Shown: in pieces, positions 23,634 through 32,116 of the stretch
Position numbering within the stretch: the first letter of the stretch is position 1
Layout: every line of letters begins with the position of its first letter
From: Silene conica
Lineage: Eukaryota > Streptophyta > Magnoliopsida > Caryophyllales > Caryophyllaceae
NCBI GenBank assembly: GCA_029255685.2
Contig: CM055317.2
Coordinates: forward strand, 70,421,460-70,485,459
Length of the DNA stretch: 64,000 bases
Direction of reading: 5' to 3'
Made by a program: the position numbers and the translations under genes
Notes under the pieces: generated by a model
Database searches by the model: none
The model's input: only the letters and a program-made list of their open reading frames with translations
Told to the model about the DNA's origin: nothing

Positions 23634-25655
23634 TCAAACAGTTAGTTTAGGAACCCAAACAAGTTTGGGTCCCTTCTTTACACTAGACACCGAGTCCTTC
23701 TTGACCCACGTTTCTTGTGCAACTTTTGTGTTCCTTTTTAGGTCAAGTTCTCTTTTGGGACATCCATTGAACTCATGACCAGTCTTTCCACAGTAATAGC
23801 AAATAACATATTCAGGTAATCCAGCATACTTACGTCGTCTGGAATCTCTTTGGCTTGGGTCTTGGTTTCGGTTGCAACAGTGTGCACTACTGTTGCATCT
23901 GAAACCAAGTCCAACATTTTTCAAACCTTTTTCATTCTCTTTAGATTGCTTTAACAGAAATTCCAAGACGTTCTGACTTCCTTCCCATTTGAGATAAAAC
24001 TGTTTTGCATCAAGTAACTCTTTGGTTAAAGTCTCTATTTTCTCAAGTTGAGCTAGATTCGTTTTCTCAATTTTATCAACTTTACTTTTGACATGACTAG
24101 CTTCATCACTTAACAAGATCGCAACTTCCTCTAGTTGTTTGTTGTCTAGTTTGCACGAAGTGAGCTCAACTATGAGGGAGTCACGTTCCTTTGTGAGAGA
24201 TGATACTTTTCTTTTTAGAGACTCGACCTCTTTACTTAGTTCAGATGCAACATTACATTGGTCTGTTGCATGCGCCTTTTCAGTTTTATTTACAAGACAC
24301 TGATTTTGTTTTCGAAGCAATTTGACTTCCTTTTCTAGTTTGGTTATTGTACATGTTTGATCTACCTCTGTTAGACTCTCCTTAAGATTGACATTTTCCT
24401 CGGCAATACTTTCAATTTCATCTTGCATGGCAATGAGTTTATTTCCTTGGACACGACACTTATCAATAAAATCATCTAAAAGAAGACAGATTTTGTCTTT
24501 AGAAAAGGCGCGGGCCTTTTTCTTTAGACATTTTACCTCGCTTTCGGAGTCGGAACTTGAATCAACTGAGTGAGCCATGAGGCAAATGGCAGCTTCTTTC
24601 TTTGATGTTTTTGAGGTTTCGGTTTTTGATTTTGAAGAGATACTTAACTTTGCATCCAATTCTTCCTCAAGGTACTCGTCCTCATCGGAATCGGATAAAC
24701 CCCAAATGGCAGTCATAACTTTGTTTTTGTAATCTCTTTTAGCAAAATCACGCTTTTCCTTGGACTTAATATCGTCCCACTTTGGGCATTCCTTTATTTG
24801 GTGACCCTTGTCACCACATTTGAAGCAACCAAAAGTGGAATTAGATCTCCTCTTTGGAAAACGCTTTTTGCTAGCATTGTTAGTGAACTTTTGAGACCCA
24901 CGACCATTAATTATGCCGGCCATGTTCTTAGTGAACATAGCGAACTCGACATCTTCATCCTCCTCATCACTTGAGAGAGCATTTAGAGCGAGTCCCTTCC
25001 CCTTTGAACTCTCATGAGAGCGTTTAATGAGTGAAAGCTCATGAGCCATAAGAGACCCCATTAGTTCATTAAGGGAAAGAGTGGCAAGGTCCTTGGCTTC
25101 CTCAATAGCCGTCACCTTCGGTTGCCACTTTTCAGTTAAGCTTCGAAGGATCTTTCGGACTAAATCCTCGGAATCAAACTCACGACCTAGGCTCTTAAGT
25201 TCATTAACAATGCAAGAGAAACGAGATGAAAGACTATTGATTGACTCGTCCTTTCCCATGTTAAACATCTCATATTGTTGCATGAGAAGGTCAACACGGT
25301 ACTTTTTGACTTGAGACGTACCCTCATGAGCTAAGCTTAGGGTGTCCCAAATGTCTTTGGCCGAAGTGCAACCCGATATACGATTAATCTCTTGGTCGCC
25401 AATGCCATATTGAAGAATAGACATGGCTCTAGAGTTTTTCTCGATCTTTTTGTAATCGTTTTCATTATATTTTTCTTCATCTTTTGGTGTCGTGTTTCCA
25501 TCCTTATCAGTTACCTCAATCTTAAGTGGGCCCTTTTTTATTATCATCCAACATTCATAATCTACCCCTTTAACGTAGTGTTCCATGCGGTGTTTCCACC
25601 AAGCATAGTTTTCACCTTTAAAAATTGGGTACTTAGTATGTTTAGACTCGTCCAT
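23634..25655 (-). CDS. Copia B gag
   Basis: Intact, about 673 residues from MDESKHTKYPIFKGENY. I chose this ATG over an upstream one because it matches the start of copia A gag. It has the UBN2-type capsid region (residues ~10-250), a CCHC knuckle CFKCGDKGHQIKEC, an acidic SDSDEDEYLEEE stretch, and a long Leu/Glu/Lys coiled coil. A second knuckle CYYCGKTGHEFNGC follows, then the end at WVPKLTV. It forms virus-like particles in the cytoplasm in this class of element. The coiled-coil insertion between two knuckles makes it longer than usual for copia gag, and copia A shares it. Two inverted pairs of the TGCAACA family lie inside it (23873-23897, 24245-24271). Confidence 0.85.
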   Translation of the reverse strand: MDESKHTKYPIFKGENYAWWKHRMEHYVKGVDYECWMIIKKGPLKIEVTDKDGNTTPKDEEKYNENDYKKIEKNSRAMSILQYGIGDQEINRISGCTSAKDIWDTLSLAHEGTSQVKKYRVDLLMQQYEMFNMGKDESINSLSSRFSCIVNELKSLGREFDSEDLVRKILRSLTEKWQPKVTAIEEAKDLATLSLNELMGSLMAHELSLIKRSHESSKGKGLALNALSSDEEDEDVEFAMFTKNMAGIINGRGSQKFTNNASKKRFPKRRSNSTFGCFKCGDKGHQIKECPKWDDIKSKEKRDFAKRDYKNKVMTAIWGLSDSDEDEYLEEELDAKLSISSKSKTETSKTSKKEAAICLMAHSVDSSSDSESEVKCLKKKARAFSKDKICLLLDDFIDKCRVQGNKLIAMQDEIESIAEENVNLKESLTEVDQTCTITKLEKEVKLLRKQNQCLVNKTEKAHATDQCNVASELSKEVESLKRKVSSLTKERDSLIVELTSCKLDNKQLEEVAILLSDEASHVKSKVDKIEKTNLAQLEKIETLTKELLDAKQFYLKWEGSQNVLEFLLKQSKENEKGLKNVGLGFRCNSSAHCCNRNQDPSQRDSRRRKYAGLPEYVICYYCGKTGHEFNGCPKRELDLKRNTKVAQETWVKKDSVSSVKKGPKLVWVPKLTV

Positions 25656-25702
25656 GATTACGGATCTTTCTCTTTGGTGGTTAAGCCTAATCAAGAGCAC
25701 AA

Positions 25703-25715
25703 GGCTCTGATACCA
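25703..25715 (-). promoter_or_regulatory. Primer-binding site of copia B
   Basis: On the minus strand TGGTATCAGAGCC, complementary to initiator Met-tRNA, two bases from the 5' LTR. Identical to the site of copia A. Confidence 0.9.
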
Positions 25716-25717
25716 AT

Positions 25718-27052
25718 TGAAGAATCAAGAACGAGTTTAGCACCTAAGAGGGGGAGGGGGTGAATTAGGTGACCTTTTAAAAATTCTGAAATAGCTTAAG
25801 TGTTTCACGATTTAAGGCAACAAGATCAGGGACTAAGCAACAGTATGAGGAACTGTTGCACAGAGCTGATCCATTTCGTGTATAACAAGAAACGAGTAAC
25901 AAGTACGAGAAAGAGCAATAAACAAACGATATAAAAATTGGTTCAGCTCCTACTCCGGAGCCTACGTCCAACCGTTATTTTATTGAAAGTTTAGAAGCTA
26001 CTCCGCTTAACTAAAGCTATTACAACAAAACAACTCCCCAACCTACTCCGGTTGCATTTGCTAAGAGCTACTCCGCTCGAAGACTTGACTCAAACTTAAA
26101 GCTACTCCGCTCTAAGAGTTTGTTGTTCTACCTTTGGTTTACAAGATCAATGTCTCAAGCGTTCTCTTAAAGAACATGGAGACTACTTTTAAGATCTAAA
26201 CACAAGGTTCATCGAACAAACATTTATACTCATTAGAAGTGCGAACTAGTACAAGGAGATCATAGCTTTTCTAAAACAAATGAAGACTTCTTTCAAAATC
26301 AGAAACTTTTGCAAAATAAACTTGAAGAATAAATGCTTAAAAGGTTTTGCAAAGTTTTACAATAAATGCTTAGAAAGTCTTAGCAATTAATGAGCTCAAG
26401 TGTTGGTATTTATAGAGAGTTGGGCGAGTGAGAGGAGCTCTCAAATTGTGTAATATGTTTGCATAACTCTTTTACCCAAGGGTTCAAATAGGAGTGTCTT
26501 TTACAAACTGAAAATGCACATGGTTGCAATGCTCAAGGTAGATTACTCAAGGCTCAAAGCAACCCATAAAAGGAAAGAGTGTAAGAGGGAACCTTCCTTT
26601 TGTAGGTCTAATTGCTAAAAAAGGAAAAAGTAAACTTTCTACTTTTTCTAACCCTTAGTCCCAATGTGCAAGTTGAGCTTTTGATTTTCAAATTAATTTC
26701 CTTCAGTTTGTAAAACATTTGAAATATGTAAATGAACCAAAACACCAACACTTTTGATAAAATATATTTTCCGAAATATAATCTCCATGACCGTACTAGA
26801 AACCCCAGTTGCAATAGTCTGTTCAACTGTTGCAAGGATTTTGCACCTCTAACAAATACGAATGAATGTTAGACTACCTTGTTTACAATGCATTCCTAGA
26901 CTTGGCCTTCTCTTGTCTTTGCTTGCATCTTGACATATGATCTTGTGATCTTCAATGAGCTTTATGTCACTTTGCTAATCTCTTGCTACTCATCAAGCAA
27001 ACATTAGATTAATCAAGGTAACTTGCCATCATCAACATATTGTGTTTTAACA
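25718..27052 (-). repeat. 5' LTR of copia B
   Basis: 1335 bp. Differences seen against the 3' LTR: GAATAAATGC against GAATAATGC, GCAATAGTC against GCAACAGTC, and TGTTTTAACA against TGTTCTAACA. The second difference breaks one arm of the TTGCAACAGT hairpin. Confidence 0.95.
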
Positions 27053-27137
27053 TAAATTAACTTAAACGAAAAACAAAGTACTAAATTACGTTAAAATGGG
27101 GAATAATAATCGAAAATTACAAAAAAAATAAAATTGT

Positions 27138-27610
27138 CCATGGGCGGGACATTGAATGTCAATGTCCGGCCATGGACTGGACAATGATATTCAGTGTCTA
27201 TCAATGGACAGACATTGAATGTTAATGGCCGGCCATGGATAGACATTGAATGTCATTGTCCAATCCATGGCCGGACATTGACATTCAATGTCTGGCCATG
27301 GAATGAACAACGACATTCAATGTCTATCCATGGACAGACATTGAATGATATGTTTGCAAGACATTGAAAAAATCGATTTCTATCATTATTTTAACACGGA
27401 ACTATAAATTAAACATAACATATAATTAATTGTTCATTCCATGGCCAGACATTAAATGTCAATGTTTGACCATGGAATGGACAATGACATTCAATGTCTA
27501 TCCATGGACAGACATTGAATGTCATTGTCCGTTCCATGGTCGGACATTGACATTCAATGTCGGGCCATGGAGTGAACAATGACATTCAATGTCTGTTCCA
27601 TGGATAAACC
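27138..27610. repeat. Two palindrome arrays in MULE copy 2 intron 1
   Basis: Built from GACATTGAATGTCAATGTCC, GGCCATGG and TCCATGGACAGACATTGAATG words in both orientations. 27148-27176 is the exact reverse complement of 27264-27292 (29 bp). A second array (27430-27610) repeats the plan. Each array is followed by the same tail (ATTGAAAAAATCGATTTCT, then AACTATAAATTAAACATAAC), so the whole block is a tandem duplication of about 280-290 bp. Confidence 0.85.
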
Positions 27611-27724
27611 GTGAATGTTATATTTGTAACGCATTGAAAAAATCGATTTCTTTCATTAATCTAATATGCAACTATAAATTAAACATAACATAATTAATAA
27701 AATGTTAAGAATTTGATAACTAAC

Positions 27725-27754
27725 CGAAGAATTGGTTGAATGTGATTCCGCCAT
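27725..27754 (-). CDS. MULE transposase exon 1 (copy 2)
   Basis: ATG at 27754, ten codons MAESHSTNSS, then the donor GTTAGT at 27724. It ends on a codon border and exon 2 (17338) begins on one, GAT TCG, so the two parts join in frame. The start is inferred. Copy 1 has lost or displaced this exon beyond copia A. Confidence 0.5.
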
Positions 27755-27943
27755 GAATTTTAGATGATTTTCGTGTTTTTATTTTTTTTTGAGTTTTAGA
27801 TGAATTAATCAGGTTTTCTCAAGAATTTCAGAGAATTTTTCTAGTGAGAGAAAGTGGTCAAGGGTATTTTTGTCTTTTATGAAAAACGCCGTCTACGTTT
27901 ACTAAAATGTCGTCGACGTTTACCAACCCCCTTTTTTTAATAA

Positions 27944-28224
27944 TATTCCCTCTTATTCATCCTATATTTTCCCTTTTCTTTTTAAACCAAAATTAACGAA
28001 ATGAATTTAGACCCCGCAAATCAACCTACCCCACATGAAATTGACTTTGGGCCACAAAAGCTCACCAAATAAGGAAAGAAGGAATAAAACGTGATTATCG
28101 TCAATAGGAAAGAGGAAAAATTGACTTTGGACCACAAAAAGCTTACCAAATAAGAAAAGAGGGAAGAAAACGTGATTATTGTCAATATGGAAAGAGGGAA
28201 GAATAAACTGAATAGGAGGGAGTA
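27944..28224. mobile_element. Stowaway-like MITE
   Basis: Ends TATTCCCTCTTATTCA and TGAATAGGAGGGAGTA, inverted, with TA at both borders. Inside, a block of about 72 bp starting AAATTGACTTTGG is present twice (28037 and 28118). No coding capacity. Confidence 0.75.
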
Positions 28225-29025
28225 TTTGATTTCGTTCAAAAATAGTTAATCGCATATTAACACCTTCATATGTCCTGTATTGCACCTCAAAAATTATGTA
28301 ACTGTTTATCGGGTTCTCCAAGAATTTGTTCTTGTGAATTACGAACATTTTTGTTCTGAAACCCTGAGATTCTGAAAACAATATACGGAGTATTAAACAT
28401 TTAAATTTGAGCTACCTGGGAGGCGTACTGTGTCATGTTTCTTTTTTCTCTCGTTTTTTCTACTAAGTGTCTAGGTCACTGAAGGTGTTAACCTATTCGA
28501 TATCAACTTTAAATAACAATTATTAAAATACTTTTTACGATTATCCGATTTTTAATTTGCTCAAAACTAGTTTCATGTGTGTGTAAGATCTCATATTTTT
28601 AAAAATATAATTGTCTTTATTTGGGTCTAGCATTAATATCAATTGATATATATAGAGCCCTTAGTTGACCCTCGAATTTAAAATAAAACAATGGAAATAA
28701 ATATAGTTAATCGAAAAAGTGGTAAGCAGGCTCTTTTACTTTTCATCATAGCATCTCCTTTATTAAGTTTAGTTAAATGTGAAATTCAACCACTTCTTCA
28801 TCTGTTTTCAAAATCTTATTAGAAAATTTACTCATGGACATTTTATTGTGATTTTTTGGAGAAATTAACTTAATTGATAGTTGACATGCCTGCCAATAAT
28901 CTTATCTGTCCTAAACTGACTGAACCATCTTTGACCTTATATTGACTTAGCATGATTGGATGACAAATTAACTTAATAATGATGTAGATAAGACCAAATA
29001 ATTATCTTAATTATTTGCACTCGTA
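28225..29025. other. Intergenic, nothing recognised
   Basis: AT-rich DNA with no ORF, repeat or RNA gene that I can support. Confidence 0.5.
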
Positions 29026-29039
29026 ATATAATAAGTATG

Positions 29040-29646
29040 AAGTATAATTCAAATAGTTAAAGGCCATCTCTCTTCTCTCTAAAAAAATTCTAGCCTCCAT
29101 CAATCAAATCTGGGGTTTCCATCGATCTCCATCGACTACTGATCCATGGTAAGCCCCCGTAAAAATTTATTTATCATTTTTTTTTACTATGACACTTACA
29201 AGTTAATCAATAAAAGTCTCCCTTTTGGTGAGACCCGTTCGTTTGTCTCCATTTTCAGAGTTTTTTCAGTCCTGGTTATTCTAGGTTTTTGTTCTATTGG
29301 AAATATAAGAGCGTCTTGATCGTTTCTTAAATGGTGAAGATGCGGAAGATCCGTTTCGTAATAGATCGTATGGTATTACATATGTTGTCGATTTGTTGGT
29401 TGCACTCAATTTGGTCAGATGAAATCGTCTCTCGTCAAGGCTCAAGATTCTACGATCCTGTTGTTAAAAGTTGTTTGCGGCGATATGATAGAGACGTGCT
29501 TTGAAGCAATTCAAGTTTACAGATCTTTCTTTGAACAAGATTTTATTTTATTTAATTCTAGTCGAGTTGTATCCCGTCAAATTAGTCATATGTTGTAGAT
29601 GTCGTATAATTATTTATTAATGGATTCATCTTTCTTTCAAAAAAAA
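29040..29646 (+). mobile_element. Short non-LTR retroposon, copy 1
   Basis: Flanked by ATATAATAAGTATG (29026-29039) and ATATAAGAAGTATG (29647-29660), a 14-bp duplication with one mismatch, and ended by CTTTCAAAAAAAAA. Starts with a CATCTCTCTTCTCTCT tract. It has no tRNA-like A/B boxes and no reverse transcriptase. It shares GGTAAGCCCC, CTTTTGGTGAG and a CATATGTTGTA-containing 3' end with the retroposon at 43103. It could be a LINE-mobilised family or a deleted LINE. Confidence 0.65.
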
Positions 29647-29660
29647 ATATAAGAAGTATG

Positions 29661-31871
29661 CATAACAATTATTTTAACATAAAATTATCGATCTATAGAT
29701 CAATACATAAGATAAAATATATGTTGATAACATGATGTGACATTGATCTGAAACAAACATGATTAAAATTTTTACCCAACCCTTCAGTGATTTTGGCATA
29801 AACAATTACTGAGCCAAACATAATATTATTCGTCACAACCTAAATGTGATATAATAAGCTTGACCCGCTTAGATCTGACACATAACAAATCCGATTGCAA
29901 CAAAGATACAATCCTTGAAGATTAATTACTTGCCTTTTTTACTTCGCATTGAGTTCAGAAGTAGATTATTTACCTAAAGATAATAAAACATTCCATTAAT
30001 TTCAAAGGGAGACTAAATCTCCCCAAAAAGGATAAAAACTTGGCATTAATTTCAAACGTAAGCCTCCCCAAATAAAGATAAAAAATTTGCATTAATTTCA
30101 AAAGTAAACTAACTTCCCGTTCTTTCTGACTTTCTAGAGCTGAACTGAATTGAGCTGAACTGAATGGGGCTGAGTTGAGTTGAACTGAACTGAACTGAGC
30201 AGAATCGAGCTGAGCTGGACTGAACTGAAATGAACTGAAATGAATTTAATCGAGTTGAACTGAACTGAGCTGAATGAAGCAGAAATTAATAGAAATAACT
30301 TAAATTTTATAATAATAATATAAAAAAATGTTTGATTAATACAAATTTGCGATTTTTTAAAAAACAATTATATTAAAAAAATATTAATTTTTAGGTTTTT
30401 TTTGAAGTTAACTCTAATGGACTTTGCTTTTTTTTTTTTCTTTCCCGTGTTTTAAAATTAACAAAGCAACATTTGAATATTTTACGTATGCACATTAATT
30501 ATTTTTGTTATTATCTAAACATTTTACGTCTAAATGTGGTAAATGTGGCATGTATTTCATTTTTTTTTATTATTTAAACATTTTACGTCTAAACATTAAT
30601 TATTTTTATATATAAACATTTGTAGGTAAATATTATTTGGTGGATTCAAGATACCCGAATACACTTGGGTATTTGTCTCCTATTAGCCATCCAAACGTGA
30701 GAAACTATGTGCCTGAATATAAGTATGCACCTCCTAGCTAGCGGAATATTTGAACATTTTAATTATCGACATTCATCTTTGAGGATGACGGTTGAAATGG
30801 CGTTTGGTCAGCTGAACAGAAGGTGGAAGGTGTTAAAAAATATGCCACAAATGACAACGAAATATCAAATGTCAATTATCGTATCCGCTTTTACACTTCA
30901 TAATTTCATCCGGATGCATAAACTTGGTTTTCCACTTATACAACATCAAAGTATTCAAGGAAGAACAAATTCAAACATGGATGATAAAGAACGGAATAAA
31001 TTCATGGACAAAGTTCGAAACGAAATTGCAAAAAAAATAGGGTGTGATATTGGTGTCCAAAATGACCTCGAAAATGAAGCACATACATCAAGATGATACG
31101 GAAGTCAATAACGAAGCAACGTAGATGATGTCTTTGTTATCTTTATCTTCGTTTTCGGCGATAATGAATTTGTGAAAGTTGTACTGAGATTAATAAAATA
31201 TATTTTTTATATCGGAGAAAAATAATAATAATGTAATTTTTTTAAGGTTATTTGATAACTTGTTATTTATTGCATTTATTTGATTGTTCTAAATGAACCC
31301 TTATATATATCTCGTAATATGATAATATAACAACGTTATTATTTTTAGGATTTGAACCAATTCGATCTCAAATAAATCTAAACATAATTATAATGTACAC
31401 ATAACTTGCAAAGGTACACAACTGCATACATAATTAAATCAAGAGTAAACCCTAATTGAAATATGCAAAAAATTGGGTTTCAAAAAGAATTTGAGATAAA
31501 AGTATAAAGCACTTGTGAAGTGAAAAAGGAACATTTCACCTTCAAATAGAATTGTTGCTTATTGACTGAGAGAGGGAGACAAAGATGAGTGATACAATTT
31601 GAAGAATATAATTGAAAAGGGAGAAGAAAGGGATTTAATAGATTTGTGAGGGAGATGATTTAAATTATAGAAATTCTCATTTTTAACGGGTGCATTCGTT
31701 GCAAACTTAAAACAGGTTAAAATACTATTCATGTGGCGTAGGAAAGACAGAAGGAGAGTGTCTAGTGAATAACAAATCGTTTTGTGTTATAGATATACCG
31801 TCACAAGGGAGACTTATTGTTTAAATTAAACATATCATTATATATTCATTATATATAAAAGAATCTTGGAA
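29661..31871. other. Relict LTP locus
   Basis: 29880-30115 matches the upstream flank of LTP gene 1 (9640-9900), and 31140-31800 matches its 3' flank (10810-11480). The LTP coding region between them is gone. In its place are GAACTGAACTGAGCT pentamer repeats (30135-30295) and a Harbinger transposase fragment. It is a fourth member of the family reduced to its flanks. Confidence 0.7.
30626..31096 (+). pseudogene. PIF/Harbinger transposase, C-terminal fragment
   Basis: After an acceptor-like TTTGTAG the DNA reads KYYLVDSRYPNTLGYLSP, the Harbinger DDE_4 segment with the conserved Asp in LVD. A frame change near 30725 follows, then FEHFNYRHSSLRMTVEMAFG (catalytic Glu in VEMAFG), LNRRWKVLK and LHNFI. 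The C-terminal tail ends at 31096. The N-terminal half and the Myb-like partner are absent, so it cannot work alone. Confidence 0.75.
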
Positions 31872-31876
31872 AATTG

Positions 31877-32086
31877 TGTTGGAGTAGGAGGTTGCTCCAA
31901 ACTTCAAGTAAGAACCTTTGTCCCACATTGGTAGAATAGTGGGGGGGGGGTTCCTACTTTATATATGAAAGCATGTTATCTAGTGTTAACTAGATAATAG
32001 TGGAGAGGCCCAAGTCTCCCCACGCGCGCGCCGCCGCCGCCGTCCGGTTCGGTTCGTGTTCGTGACACGTGCGCGGTGTGGTGGGG
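31877..32086 (+). repeat. Truncated 5' LTR of copia E
   Basis: Starts TGTTGGAGTAGGAGG like the 3' LTR. It has a run of about 10 G at 31941 (about 22 G in the 3' LTR) and a CGCCGCCGCCGTCC tract, and stops at GTGTGGTGGGG where gag leader sequence follows. The missing ~455 bp of LTR shows an internal deletion after insertion. Confidence 0.85.
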
Positions 32087-32116
32087 CAACACAAAATCGT
32101 TCCAGACCTCTCAAAA

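Larger units (their letters stand above)
17398..27052 (-). mobile_element. Complete copia retrotransposon B, SIRE/Maximus-like
   Basis: Minus-strand element of 9655 bp with TSD TAAAT (17393-17397 and 27053-27057). Order along the element: 5' LTR 27052-25718, PBS, gag 25655-23634, pol 23624-20332, a degenerate third reading region 20053-19343, polypurine tract, 3' LTR 18731-17398. I saw only two substitutions and one single-base indel between the LTRs, so insertion was recent. Long coding parts are intact except a two-base-type frameshift in pol at a CA repeat. It sits in intron 1 of MULE copy 2. Confidence 0.95.
27053..27930 (-). mobile_element. 5' end of MULE copy 2
   Basis: Read on the minus strand: outer end with CGTCGACG and CGTAGACGGCG words (27890-27920), a leader, exon 1 (27754-27725), and intron 1 with two palindrome arrays. 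After copia B is removed, exon 2 follows at 17338. A pre-insertion join is supported by the TAAAT duplication of copia B and by the same order in MULE copy 1. Confidence 0.7.

Noticed and set aside
30134..30367. Ser/Val/Gln-rich ORF on the minus strand
   Set aside because: A frame through ACTGAACTGAGCTG pentamer repeats, which also occur at 12005-12130 and 61376-61520.
32010..32080. CpG island or promoter at the CGCGCGCCGCCG tract
   Set aside because: It is part of the copia E LTR and recurs at 36710.
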